Positions 24,708 through 61,329 of a stretch of 64,000 nt of DNA are shown piece after piece. The stretch's first letter is position 1; every line of letters begins with the position of its first letter. Under the pieces are notes generated by a model, which searched no databases, was not told the DNA's origin, and was given only the letters and a program-made list of their open reading frames with translations. The DNA lies in the NCBI RefSeq assembly GCF_901709675.1, contig NC_051094.1, forward strand, positions 6,785,001-6,849,000. Reading direction: 5' to 3'. Both the position numbers and the translations under genes were made by a program. This stretch comes from Syngnathus acus (taxonomy: Eukaryota > Chordata > Actinopteri > Syngnathiformes > Syngnathidae).

Positions 24708-25100
24708 AACTAATCGATTAATCAACAACTCATTGATTAACAAATAATTTGATAATAATTTTTGATAAGCGATTATTTAGATTTTTTTTAATAAATCTGT
24801 CCAAATGCTTGGAATTTCAGATTCTCACCAGTATATATTAATTTAATTTCTGTAGTTTTCCATGAAGCAGACCTAGTGAATCAAAACAAAACATTTACTT
24901 ACTACATTTCTGTCTGTTTTCTGACATCACAAACCAAATCAGGAAATGAATCAGAATGAATAATATGTTTGTGAAATTCATACACTGTCCATTTAAAATA
25001 ATACGCTTTTGTTTTTTTTAAAATCCGGTTCATCGATTAATCGTCAAAATCATTAACAGATTATTCGATTCCCGAAACAATCGCGAGTTGAATCCCTAAT
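24708..25100 (-). mobile_element. Second, inverted copy of the ATTAATCG-rich dispersed repeat
   Basis: Both ends carry ATCGATTAATC-type motifs (AACTAATCGATTAATCAAC at left; CATCGATTAATCG then GATTCCCGAAACAATCG at right). The reverse complement of the right end resembles the start of the copy at 17699. No ORF remains. Confidence 0.55.
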
Positions 25101-28100
25101 ACCAAACATGATCAAGTAGAATACATTAAAAGTAGATTATACGACACTGGCTTGAGAAAACATACGATAGATGGACGTTTGTTTCTTTTAAGCCTCACGA
25201 GGAACTTCCACAACACCAGTGACACTGTCTGAGGCTTGCCTGGAATTTCAGCTGTCAATGGAAGAACAAGTAGCCCAAATGCAGCCCACCCCCACTCTGA
25301 TCCCCCTGTCCACCCAAAAGCCATCAAGTGGTGCGGAAGGACCCGCCTTAACACTTAAGAGGGAAGCAGGCAGCCCACTTGCTCTTCACACTAAATTGCA
25401 TAAATTTTTTGTGTGCATCTTTAACTACGTAAACATACTGTTGCAGTTCGCACAAATGCAAGTTATGGTGGTGAGATTAAATGTTGTCCCTAAAAAGAAA
25501 CTTGCATGTGAAAGCATATTTTGATGTGTCTTTTTTTTGATGTGTCAATCCATGTTTTTGTACAATGTAAGGCGGGGCCCCGTGTGTTCAATTATTTCCT
25601 TTGTTATGGAATCATCATTCCTGTGATTGTGATGGTGTGCTTTCATGTTGTATCAAATATGACGGGGGAACAATGTATCTGGCCCAGTGGACTTATGCGG
25701 GACAAAGCTACACCCGCAGTGAGATATGAGGCTACGACACAACAACTCAACTGTGACACAAATGGCAAAGAGAGAGAAAGTAAATTAAACAAAAGAAAAA
25801 CACCAGAGTTTCATATGATCGGAAACATAAGATATCGCAACTACTGTTTAAAAAATGTAGACTTTTGTTTACAGCAATAAGCAATAAGCTTTAGGGAGCT
25901 GAAATATTCATGAAAATCATACCATGTGTTTTTGATAATGGCAAAATAACTGCGGGTGGATTCTCTTTCCTCATTTTGTTTGGCCCATATTCCGGTAAAT
26001 TCTATTTTTCTCCCCAAACAATGTTGTGTCCTCTGTGTGTTTGTGTTCCTGGCATAATGGGAGAGTGGCCTTTGTGTCACCCCCCCACCCCTTCAAGTCC
26101 CCTGTAATGTATTTAGGGTGGTCTCACATCACAAGCGTGACACTTGCCAGTGATGTTGGCGGCCGTGCTGCCTATTGGATTAGATCCAAGTGAAGAAGAA
26201 GCCTGCAGGGGGGGGGGGGGGGAAACACAAGCGCACAAATGCCTTGTTCTTTCATCTATTTGTGGACCTTCATTGTTACAAAACATTCTCCGGACCCTTT
26301 ACCCCAGTTTTGACCATCACTGGTAAACATCCGGTGCTTGGAATATTGCAAGTACTTTTCCCCTGCCGCATTTCAAATTACGTACATGTTGTCTTGAATG
26401 TAAACTCGAAATTGCCAGGTCTGAAAGTGAACGTGAGTGGGAATTGGGTTGCTCTTGGGTTGGATGGCAAACCATTCCAGAGTTTTCCCTAAAAACATCA
26501 AGAATGGCCACATTGGTCACATCGCCCCCCCCCCTAAAAAAAAAACATCAATATTAGCAAAAAGCTACATTCAGCATGCCTTGAAAATATGCCCTTGAAC
26601 TATAATCCACCATTACGAACATTGGGCTGAATAAAGGTGACAGCAGGAGGGCTGCGAGGGCAAGTGGCAAGGAAATTGATACCAATTGGCGAGATGGTGC
26701 CAGGCGAGTAAGAAGTGCAGCGTGTCAGCATGAGAGCCCCGCTCATGTGCAAAACAACACAATTAAGTAGAAGGCATAGCCGTAATCAGTGGAAGCATCA
26801 TGCAAATGATGTTTTTTTTTCTTTTTCGCCCTGCTGGTGACTACCTTAATTTCAGTTGCCATCCTAGAATACAAATCAGGGACAAACTTGATGATACGCT
26901 GGGCGAGCGAAAGGATGGGCAATGACATAGTAGAGAAGTTCATATTAAATGATTTATAGTAAAGTGCTTGTTTTGCTTTATGCTGTCTTATTGAGCTTTG
27001 TAAATGTGAACGGGCAGCTTTGAATCTCTATTTTTATATGACAGGTGCAAAGCAAGTGTCTCCGAGGATCGTTTTATATATTTGTGGCAAAATGTAATGT
27101 TCCCAGGAAATAATGGAGTTGATAAGTGAGGGGTGTTGTCTGTCGATTACCTGCCTCAGATTGATGTCCGGCACCACGTCGCCACTCCTTTGCACGTTCA
27201 TGTCGTCAGTATCATTTGGATGAATTAGCAAAATGTCCTTGTGCTAAAAAAAAAAAAAAAGCTTACATGTTTGAGCAAACAGGCTGTGCAACATTACCCA
27301 AATTCTTCCTAGAGCGTGTTCTGCCCGATTCAAAACCCAACATTCTCAACACAATTTGGGAAATAAGGCTGCTTCGGATATGTGTGTATGTGGCTGTAAA
27401 ATGGCCGAGGCCGAGTTAACTGTGGTTCCAACGTCATGACATCATACCCCTGAGGCCTTTGTTTTGTTTGGAGAAGACAAGAGGCAGCTGGAGGTCTGTT
27501 GTTCATTCATCAAGCCAACATTCTACGAGGCTCCACATTTAAAGTGAGAGCAGAAACAGACACGTCTCTTATGTGTGGCCAAAAGGTAAGCAGAGCTGCA
27601 GTGTACTGAATAAAGCGCTGCCTTGACGAGCAAAAAAATATTTAATGATATGTCTCTAAAATCATGTTATGATACTGTTTACTTAAGCATGTGATTAATA
27701 CAATTCTATTTAAATAACTGTATTGCTCCTCTTGGATTGAGCTCTCCTGTGTTGCAGTAAATTCCATAAAATCTCAACTTTACATTTTTCTCTCTGCCAT
27801 CACTGCTACCATTCCGCTACTTGTGGAGTTAATCCTTCCGATTCATGCTGATCGGATGTCTAACGAATGATTACAGTTTGAACAAATTATTTGGTAAAGG
27901 TAGTCCCGTAGCACGCATGCACACATGGACCTCACATCCGTTTAAAATTAATTCGGGGGGAAAAACAAAGTACAAGTCATTCTGCCTTAATGGCCTTAAA
28001 TTGCATCAATCAGCACTTTACCAAACCTCCATTGCAATAAAAAAATATTATGAAACCTAGGGATCATTTTGATAGGTAGGGTTGGTCATTTTTACAGATT

Positions 28101-28260
28101 ATTTGCTGTTGCCGAGGTAACTAGAACAAAAAAAGCATCAGGGAGAGACATTATCTTTCTAGGACTGGCAAAATGATTGTGACCTATAAACACAGAGGGC
28201 GCACTTATGAAGCATCAGCACAAAAACAGTGTACAGCACAAACATGTATGACGTGCTAAA

Positions 28261-28266
28261 TTTATT
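28261..28266 (-). terminator. PolyA signal AATAAA of FBXO4 (minus strand)
   Basis: TTTATT on plus, about 310 bases past the FBXO4 stop codon. It is a good candidate among the first downstream signals; use not proven. Confidence 0.55.
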
Positions 28267-28576
28267 CTCAACTGTATTTACCTCACATATAAAATCGTAA
28301 ATAGCCCTCTTCTCACAGATATGTTTTCCTCATATTTCAGGGATGTGACTTCTTTACACCATCTGTTTTAGATCAATATTATTCAGACAAAATTACCCAT
28401 TAAAAATACATGAGTGGAACGGCAATGAAAATAGCAACCCTAACTTTTCCCCAGGAACATCTCTTTTTCTTTTGCATCTACTTGCTTTGCTTTTTGCCAG
28501 CAAACAAGAACTTTCTCGTGTTTCTGTGCCATATACAGGATTTGTAAAAACAATTTTTGTAAATACAAACAAGTAA

Positions 28577-31043
28577 CTAACTATCAAAGACTTTGACACC
28601 TGAGGATCTCAGCAACCAAGAAATACCATCCAGAAGACCAGAGAGAGATTCTGCAACTGTATCCTGCACCTGGTTCAAGACAGAGAAAGACAGGGTGCTC
28701 AAGGACACTTTGAAATTTCGTCCATGGCGGCTATTGACTCGACTTGTCCTGACAAATGAGCTACAGCCGTGCCATTCATTCATTTATTAAATTAGAATAA
28801 TTACCATCCATGGATTAGGTAACTGAGGCAGGCCGAGTCTCTTTGCCATGTCAACACAGGGCGTTCGACGGTTGCTTTGCATTCTGGTGGTCCCGACTGC
28901 TTGGCTTTCCTCTCTTGAGATGCACGAGAGCACCAACAAGGGTTTGGATGTGGAGCACAGCACAGCTCTGATTTGAGCCCCCTCAGACTCACCTTCACCT
29001 GTTGAATAAGTGTAAATTGTGTCACTTGGCAGAAAACGAGAGTAAAATGAGTGAATGTAATTCCAGTAGAAGGCTGTGTGACAAAATTTCTTTAATCCTT
29101 GAACAAGGGAATGAGTTAAAACATCTATTCTTCCAACTTTAGGAAGCACTGCTTCTCAACAGTCACTCAAATAAACCCACGTATTGGTCTCTCACCGTTG
29201 CCTGGCTCAGCATTCGCCACATAGATGACCCCTTCCACAACCTGGCACACTTGCTGCACCTGGGGAGCCGGCCTGAAGACTGGGTCCCCCGAGTCATTGC
29301 TCCCTATTAAAGTGAAGAGTTTCCCACTCATGTACTGCTTCTGTAGTTTGGCACGCTCCCTCTCTGCTCTGCACACAAACACCAAACGACCATCTATCAC
29401 TCTGTACATACCGTTCAAGGTAGGGAATGCTTACTTGTTTGTCGAATATAGTGTAAAGATGTTGAACTTGTGCTGGTTGTTGAACATGTAACTGATGCCA
29501 GAGCCGATCACTGAAGGTCCTAAAGGACGGAAAAAAAAGTTGCTTGAGTTGGAGAAGAGTGGGGGTGACGCTTAAAAAAGTAAAGACTGCCATCTTCTGG
29601 TGGACGAAGCATCCTTGCAAAGCACAGTGCAAGGCATTGCATCATTCATGAACCTCATTTCACATAGCTCTTTGGCCACAAGATGGCGCCAAACCAAGAT
29701 TTGGTTTTAGCCTGAGGGAAAAAAACCCCCCAAAACAAAACAGCAAGTGGCTGAGTTTTTAAGAAAATAACATTCAAAAGGTTCATTAAAAAAAAAAAAA
29801 AATCACACTGCTAATATGCTAATATGATATCATATCGCCAAAAATTAACATATGTGACTAGAGTTATTTAAAGAAATGAGTGTGGTGCCTCACCATTGAT
29901 GTGACTGTTCCGAGTGACTGACATTTGCAGAATATCAGAGGCGCGCATGAGCCTGGTGACTATAGAAACGTCCAGTTGCTCCATGCCGGGCCCGAACATG
30001 ATGTAGCGTGGCTCAGATGAGGGCACCAAAGAATGCATGAAGAACGTCAACACATGGTACGGTGGCCACGAAGGAAGCCATTTCTGTCTGCATGACGGGC
30101 ATCCTTTCAGATATCTGCGGAAATAAAAGTAATTGAATTCTCTTAAAATGACGGTGTCAGTCTATTCAAAAGTCACCCACTCTGCCATGTAGTCAACTTT
30201 GGATTCTGTCGTCTCGTAATCGTCCTGTTCTGCGTTGTCAGCGATGACCGGGCCTTCTGGCGCCTCCAGCTGCGGCATCGTTACGTGATCGATGGAGGGC
30301 CACTTAGGCATGTCCCTGAGGAGAAAGAACTTCCACAACAATGGGTCCCGGATCAAGGCCCTCCAGTAGCGGCTGGTTGCTCCCAGGCGACAGATGTCCA
30401 CAGAGGACAATAGGGTCATGATTTGGAACTGCACTTCCACCTTTAGAGTGAAACTATTGTTAGTATTGTCATCTGTAAATTTTGATTTAAATATTGATCA
30501 ATCTATCCATCCATCAGACCCAGTACTTTCTCAATGTATTTGATTCAGATTGCCCCTGTCCTCCACAACTAAAAAACATTCAGTGTCTAGTTTTTCTTGA
30601 AATTGGCTGTCCTCATCGCAAACATATCTCTTCATGACTCGGTGACAGGATATATTTTCCTTCCACTTGGTGTCACTTCAGAATTACATTTTGCCAAAAG
30701 CTACCACGAGCCTGAGCGATGGTATCCCCTCAATAACCTTAAAAAAAATGACGGGGCAAAGAAGGTGGGGGCCATACTAACATCTAACTTTGAGGTCAAG
30801 TAGGGGACCGCAAATCGACCCCGTTGTCCATATTTAAGACTACTGGGGTAAGTTAATGAAAGTTGTCACATGAGGAAGTTGGCAGTCAACTTAACTTACA
30901 GGTAAACATTCCAAAAAACCGGGCTCCTCCGCTCCATGATCCCCAACGACGTCTCTCACACCGGGAGGCCAATACAACTCTTTCAAGCGCCGAAGACTTC
31001 GAATAACGACTGATTCGCTATGACGGTTAATCTTCCCTGCCAT
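28577..31043 (-). CDS. fbxo4: F-box only protein 4, seven coding exons
   Basis: Exons, 5' to 3': 31043-30900, 30440-30181, 30114-29894, 29519-29435, 29368-29196, 28998-28805 and 28669-28577. They give 389 aa (human is of similar length). The F-box starts at LPVEVQFQIMTLLSSVDICR (about residues 47-66) and runs through WRALIRDPLLWKFFLLRDMP. The later part has family landmarks: EPRYIMFGPG, NNQHKFNI, CQVVEGVIYVANAE and KPLLVLSCIS. FBXO4 is the substrate-recognition subunit of an SCF E3 ubiquitin ligase; mammalian targets include cyclin D1 and TRF1. The second exon uses the donor GTGGGT at 30180 rather than the GTGACT three bases further on, because only the first keeps the reading frame into exon 3. 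The start codon is only about 160 bp from the probable 3' end of RIMOC1, its upstream neighbour on the same strand. Confidence 0.95.
29673..29691 (+). promoter_or_regulatory. CTCF-like motif in FBXO4 intron 3
   Basis: TGGCCACAAGATGGCGCCA fits the CTCF core consensus at almost every position. Binding is inferred from the motif only. Confidence 0.5.
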
Positions 31044-31222
31044 GGCTTGTTGATATATGAAGGTTTACATAGTTGTGGTGTTGAAATCATACCGGTTAAC
31101 AAATGTGACGTGACGCTTTTGATTTACTTCCTATTGATGACATTAGCGGTGCATTGTGGGTATTGAAGTTCCCCAGTCGAACAGCACCACAGACAAAACC
31201 CTCTCGTTAAAACAACACGGGC

Positions 31223-31228
31223 TTTATT
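31223..31228 (-). terminator. PolyA signal AATAAA of RIMOC1 (minus strand)
   Basis: GACAATAAAGCCC on the minus strand, 725 bases past the RIMOC1 stop and followed by a GT-rich downstream stretch near 31165-31210. The predicted 3' end lies about 160 bp from the FBXO4 ATG. Confidence 0.6.
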
Positions 31229-31952
31229 GTCACCAAGGACATAAAAAATGAAAATTTAATCAAAACCAGCACGTTCTCTATTAAAAGCTAAACAAATAGT
31301 TAATTAAATGTTGGAAATTTTGCAATAAGCGGGGAATACAAGTGGTGGATTATGAATAAATCTAAACATACACTTCCACACTTTCTGGAAAAAGTCCTTT
31401 GCTTTGTGTATTTTATACACATTTACAAACTTGTGTATAGAGTATAAACAGATGTCAAATAGTAAAAGCATACCAAAATGGCAACTTAAGAATAAATAAA
31501 AATGTTACTGTGCAATGTTTCATTTTAGGCTGTTATCAAATAAACAATTCTTAAAAAAAAGGAAACATTTTTTTTTACTAAGAATCTTTTATATTATTAT
31601 TGTTACTATAACACATTCTTAGAGCAAAACAGGTGCCCTAGTCAACAGTCTAAAATGAAAAGAACGGCCCCAACCCACAGAACAAATTAAAAAAAAATGA
31701 TTTCACTGTCAGTTTTACACCACCTCACGTAATGCCAGTGACCTGGACCATGTGATGTGGAGTGAGGTCCAGGTGACTTTTGCCCAAACACATTTCCTCT
31801 CCTTAGCCTTTCGTTACACTGTACCTCACCTGGGTGGTTCCCTTTTTTTTTCTTTTTTTTCTCTTTAATTTAGGGATTGGGGGGAAAACCCCATTGAATA
31901 CTGATGTCAGCTCTGTGTCCGAGGACGACCTGGACACAGTGGCGGCTGAACT

Positions 31953-34900
31953 TCACTGCAAAACACTGAGGATCTCCTTGGCATTCTCCGTGTTCCAGCC
32001 CTGGCCCTGCAGCGGGCCCTCGCAGGCGAGCACGTACTTATTGAGGATTTGTGTGCCAATGTCCCTAAACTGGAGACGGTCTTCTTTACAATCCACAGTG
32101 TCACCGCTGTAGTCTTCATACTTTACCGCCCAGAAGCACATTTCGCCAATGTACATCATGGTCAGCAGGTGCGTGTCTGAGAAAATACCTTGGGAAACAA
32201 GTCAAGGGATACGTCACGATTCAAACTGGCATTTGCAATTTTGCAAAAATCTATTTGATTTATTCAAATAATATAGAATAACTTCCTTTTTGGTCCTTGT
32301 TTATATTCATATACGTGGCACTCATGGTAAAGACACTCAGTTCCCAGAATGCATTGCATGGCACGATGCGTTTAGGTTGTATGTAAAATGGTGACATCCC
32401 GGTAAACTGCTCTGCATAAATTCCAATGGAACACCCAAGCATTGCTTATAAAAATCCGTTTGTGACTTATCAACCCAGAAGAAAGGAAAGCAAAATAACT
32501 GGTTGTGATCATGCTGAAGATATCTAAGAAATTATTACATCCTGAATGTAGAAATACAAAATAACTGATTGTGATCATACCGAGGATATCAAAGAAATTG
32601 TTACATCTGAATGTAGAAAATTTGAGAACACCGTACCTGTAGACATAATTGTAAATTGTTCGAGTACATATAGGGTAAAATCAGCCAATTTGACAAAGTT
32701 AGAAGGGCTATATAAAAGTACCTTCAGATAGCAAGCCTGCGGCCGCAGTGTCATGGAGCACCACCCCATCATTGAGCTTCACCGAGTTCCTCACCTGCAA
32801 CATCCTCATTAGGTAGCGCACTCCTTCCTGAATACACTGCACAAACACATCATTGTCACATAAAGGATACAGACAAGCGAGTTAACAGTTAGGCTTGTAA
32901 AGTAACAATTCCTCAAATACAATATCAATAGTCGGCCGTCATATTTGTAGTGCTCCAAGAACTTACTGGCTATGTCATTCATGTGAAGAAGATTTAACCC
33001 CCTTAGGCATTTTTTTTTTTTTTTTACTATAATGCCTTGGCAGATAGGAAAGGAGATACACTGATCATGATTGCACTGGTCAACCATTTACTGTAGACCA
33101 ATGCAAACATAAAAATAATTAGAAGCACATGCACTGGCCAGTATTAATAGTATTATAACAGTGATAAAAAATATAGTGTATCATGGAATTAAATTTTCAA
33201 CAATGAAATGTCTTTTACAGGAATATTTGGGTAAATGAAAAGCATTTTTAATGCTATGAAGGTCCACGCCCAATAAACTCTTGAATACAGAGACGGAGTG
33301 TTCACTATGAGTAAATAAATGCCATCCTTTGAGGAAATGTTTTTTTCCTTCCATATTTTTGTACTCTTCTGTCATTTTGACCAAGCAGTACCTTCAGGAA
33401 TGTCTCCTTGTTTTCCTTGATCCATTGCTTCCGTTGATGAAGGGTGTGGCAATACATGTAGAGCAGCGCGCCGCGTCTCCAATAGAGGCATTCTAACAAC
33501 TCCAGGCCCAAAACAACCTGCACCTGAGAGACCAAATAACAATGTCACGTTGTTACGGTCACGTCAGGCCATATAATTCACCTGTATCACAGTAACCAAA
33601 AACATGATTGCTCGACAGTGACAATGTCCTCTGGTTCAATGTCACTTCAAAAATAATGACGCATTTCACAAACAGAAACCAAGCACACCTCTTGAGATGG
33701 CGCTAATCTCCCCACCAGCACTTCCGGCTCGGTCAGATCTTGCAGGAGCTGCTGGATTTTGAACGGTGAACAGTCCTCCGGAAACTCTTGATCCACCAGT
33801 TTATTCTCTTCGTAAAATGTGATATCGAGGATCACCTGCCATGCACAAAATGCAGGATTTACACGAACACACTCATAATGGAGGAAACTCTGCATACAAA
33901 CGGCAATTACTAAATGGTAAAACTTGTTTTAACCCTTTAAAACACAGTTCAAGTGTACACTTTGATCAGACTGTAAATTGAGGACTCTCTGTCCAATGTG
34001 TATGTTTAAGTACCTGTGTGTAATCCTGAAGCAATTTGGAAAGGCTGCTGCTTTCCCCTCCTTGTCTGTAATAGCTTTTCAACTTGTCCAGTATGACAGA
34101 TGCATTTTGTAAATAGTCATCATCTGTGGAGAAACATGCAATTATAATATTACTGACTGCAGGTGGATGTGTCACTACAGGTCACTTGCAGATTTGAAAA
34201 ACCATCCATCCATTTTCAATAGTTGGTTATCGTACAGGTTAAGGGTGAGACGGTGACAAATCCCAGTTGATTTAGGTGAGTAGGTGGAGTGCACCCTTCA
34301 CTGTTGCACATTAAACAAACAGTACTCACACATTTCGGCCAAATTGGTCTCTCAAATTTGAAGAAGCACATGTGCAGACCACCATCTGCCATGCTGTAAT
34401 TTTTACTTATTTTAACTTTACCACAGGAAACAACAGAGAGACAAGTGTGGGAAGTTAACCACTGTCAAAATAAACACAGCATCAGACTAATGTTTTGTTG
34501 TAGCTTTTTTCCCCACCCCTTTAATTGTGCAACATGAAAAAAGTCCTCAAAAACATCTTGACAATCGTTCACACGCACATTCATTCAGACTTGCGGTTGA
34601 TTTAGTTTGGATTGAACATGGTTTTTGAAATATTTTATTTTGACATATTTATGGAATGTGGGAGGCAGAATGAGGGTCTGAGCCAGGATTCTAACACACC
34701 TTGGAACTGTGTGGCAGGGGTGGTAACCACTTCGTACTGATCTGCCGTAGTGTAAAACCATCGAAAATGACTAAAAACAGAACTAGGCATAATCGATCCA
34801 AAACTTGACTGGCACCAAATAGAAGCAGGATAGACTTAAATATTACAAATGTTTATGGTCACGTTTTAAGCTAAAGTCAATAGAGGGACGCTAGCTAAAA

Positions 34901-35269
34901 TGTTGGCTTCGGAATGTTCACATCCAGAAACCATCAACGGGATGAATAATTGCATTATTAAGCGATATATTTTAATATTAGGTCCCGGTATGCACACAGA
35001 TGGCGCTGTCTGTTAGTTGGGTTATCCAAAGTTACACCGGGGCAGTTGCTGTTTGCATCGTAAGATAACGCTAACAACAGTTAGCTCGTTAGCCGGCTAA
35101 ACACGAAGCACGGATGTCAGGCGACGCCAAGAGATAGCAAGAATTGGATTACAAACAGAATGTTTGAAGCGTTACCTTGTTTCTCAGCTTTGAGAGCGGA
35201 ACACTTGGCGTCAAACTCAAATATTCTTCTCTCCAAGTCGAGGCCTTGTCGCCTGTAGTCGTCGGCCAT
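31953..35269 (-). CDS. rimoc1: RAB7A-interacting MON1-CCZ1 complex subunit 1 (C5orf51), six coding exons
   Basis: Exons, 5' to 3': 35269-35176, 34123-34014, 33835-33689, 33523-33392, 32836-32722 and 32188-31953. They give 277 aa, slightly shorter than human (about 294), with the difference at the N-terminus. Landmarks matching the C5orf51 family are FYEENKLVDQEFPED, LLECLYWRRGALLYMYCH, GLLSEGIFSDTHLL, MMYIGEMCFWAVKY, and the C-terminal CEGPLQGQGWNTENAKEIL. There is no signal peptide, no clear membrane helix and no named catalytic motif. In mammals the protein joins the MON1-CCZ1 Rab7 exchange factor and stabilises RAB7 during mitophagy. The gene shares a 0.74-kb divergent promoter with OXCT1. 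Intron 5 contains a 66-bp tandem duplication and intron 1 a decayed fish repeat. Confidence 0.93.
32491..32621. repeat. Two-copy tandem duplication, unit about 66 bp
   Basis: CAAAATAACTGGTTGTGATC at 32491 recurs at 32557 as CAAAATAACTGATTGTGATC. Both copies continue through GATATC, AAGAAATT, TTACATC and TGAATGTAGAAA. A few substitutions separate them. Lies in RIMOC1 intron 5. Confidence 0.9.
34198..34745 (+). mobile_element. Degenerate copy of a common CATCCATCCATTTTC-type fish repeat
   Basis: Starts CCATCCATCCATTTTC, followed by eroded versions of the usual segments: CAAATCCCAGTTGATTTAGG, GTGGAGTGCACCCTTCACTG, GGAATGTGGGAGGCAGAATG, and a final GGAACTGTGTGGCAGGGGTG. Lies in RIMOC1 intron 1. 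The family name is not certain. Confidence 0.55.
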
Positions 35270-36006
35270 GACTAAAACTACTAGTCACGTGAGGGTGGGT
35301 CACGTGTCCAAGCAACGGAGGATGCGACAACGTTATGTTTAAATTTGTATTATTATTTTTATTATTATTACTTTAATATAATACAGATCAGGGAAGAATA
35401 TAAAGACAAAATGCATTGGTAGGTTTTATGGAACTCGGAAGAATACAAGCACGATGAATGAATCTTCACAATGACGTTGTATGACGTCACATGACGTATG
35501 TTCTTTCGTTGACAAGTGTTTTGACGATATAACTTGCATGTGTGTGGTTACAGTCAGAGAAACAACTTTCTTTGTTACACAGCGCAGTTGCAAATTGTGT
35601 TCTATTTGGTTTTTGAATTGGATTAGTGAATACACTCACACACGCACGCACACATACACGCACGCACGCACACGCACACAACAATGTTCAATACCTCTGT
35701 TATGTTTTTTTATACGTCGTTCAAAATAAAAAAAAAAAGAACGTTATAATATCAACTAAGAGTCTAGGCTACCAATTCTGATTCGACAATTGTATCGTTT
35801 ATTCAAAAGACGGCCAATAATAAATGTCGATTTAAATAGTATTAATTCCGATTACCGTGAATGCATCAGGTTACCATCCCCTCGAATCCAACCAATGTGA
35901 CTGCAGCGTTGGCTTTTAACTTAGCTATAAGCAGGATGCTAACAGCTCGTCTCTTGTTTCTATTGCCGTCTTCCTATCTGCTGCCGTCCGGTGCGTGTGT
36001 ATTACC
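35270..36006. promoter_or_regulatory. Divergent RIMOC1/OXCT1 promoter region
   Basis: The two start codons lie 737 bp apart, head to head. At the RIMOC1 edge are two CACGTG E-boxes, 35286-35291 and 35301-35306. At 35472-35497 are three TGACGT motifs, the middle one a full palindromic CRE (TGACGTCA, 35482-35489). A CA/CG-rich microsatellite is at 35634-35680. No TATA box is clear. Transcription start sites are not determined. Confidence 0.6.
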
Positions 36007-60512
<24,506 letters not shown>

Positions 60513-60977
60513 AAGTGAATCTCTGTCTTCTAGACAGGCCAAAGTTATGTTGAAGTGATTCTTGATAAGCTGACTTGACCAATCCGCAAGAGTAGTCGTC
60601 AAAGAAGAAGCTTGCTGCTGTAAGTTATTAATTTGAGAGTGGCTTCAAAACGTAATTCCCCCTGTAGTGGCCGTCCCTCTCCAGCATAGACGTCAGCTGC
60701 GTCATCCTCCAAAAGGCAAGTAAACACCTCCCCACCAATAAGCTTCTCAGGAGTTCCGATATTATTCACACGCGGACGTTGAAGAATCCCCTGCTGTTTG
60801 AATCTTTTGCTAACCAAAACAGCAGCACTGTAGATTCCTTGCCTGGTAGACAAAACATGTTCTCACGCCACAATGGTGCTTTTTATCTTTCTGTTTCTTT
60901 TCCTTTCTACCAAGTCTTTATCCTTTAATTTAAAGTCGAATTTCACTTGTCATCACTGTAATCGATTGTTAACAGTG

Positions 60978-61296
60978 AATAAACCCCTCACGGCCACCAT
61001 TTGCAAAATTACAATGTTCTTTTTGCTCTCTTTCATCCGGTGCAATAACTTTCCTTTTAGGAGTCCTCGTTACTATAAAATCATCTTGTTACTAAAAATG
61101 GGAATTTTGAAGCAATTTATGTCAGGTCCTCACCCAGCATATAACAAAATGTCAATATAAACTCAGATTGGATCATGTGGCCATAAAACAGCTTTTTGTT
61201 ACTTTTTTGAAAATACCACAAGAGAAAACATAAAGATGCCTTCATGTTTTTTTACTCATACATCTGCATTTCCCTTGCTTTTGTACAAGCAATAAA
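60978..61296 (+). terminator. Candidate polyA signals of OXCT1
   Basis: AATAAA occurs at 60978-60983 (470 bases after the stop) and at 61291-61296 (780 bases after). The second is followed by a T/TG-rich stretch (GTGTTTTCTTTTGTTTTTG near 61328). Either or both may be used. Confidence 0.5.
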
Positions 61297-61329
61297 ATGC
61301 AATATTGGATGCTATGCTGAACAAATGTG

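Larger units (their letters stand above)
19373..28255. other. GHR 5' flank and/or first intron; no coding exon recognised
   Basis: The GHR signal-peptide exon has a splice acceptor at its 5' side, so at least one non-coding GHR exon lies in this interval. Its position is not determined. 24060-24480 is more GC-rich than its surroundings and is one candidate promoter zone. The interval also holds a LINE fragment (20335-20712), a dispersed repeat (24708-25100), homopolymers (A23 near 21427, G14 near 26209) and single-frame ORFs with no recognisable protein. Confidence 0.45.

Noticed and set aside
30178-30181. FBXO4 exon 2 ending at the GTGACT donor after TGG
   Set aside because: It breaks the phase into exon 3. 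The GTGGGT donor at 30180 restores DYMAEYLKGCP, similar to human.
34980-35000. CTCF site at ACACAGATGGCGCTG
   Set aside because: The left half does not fit the core; only AGATGGCGC matches.
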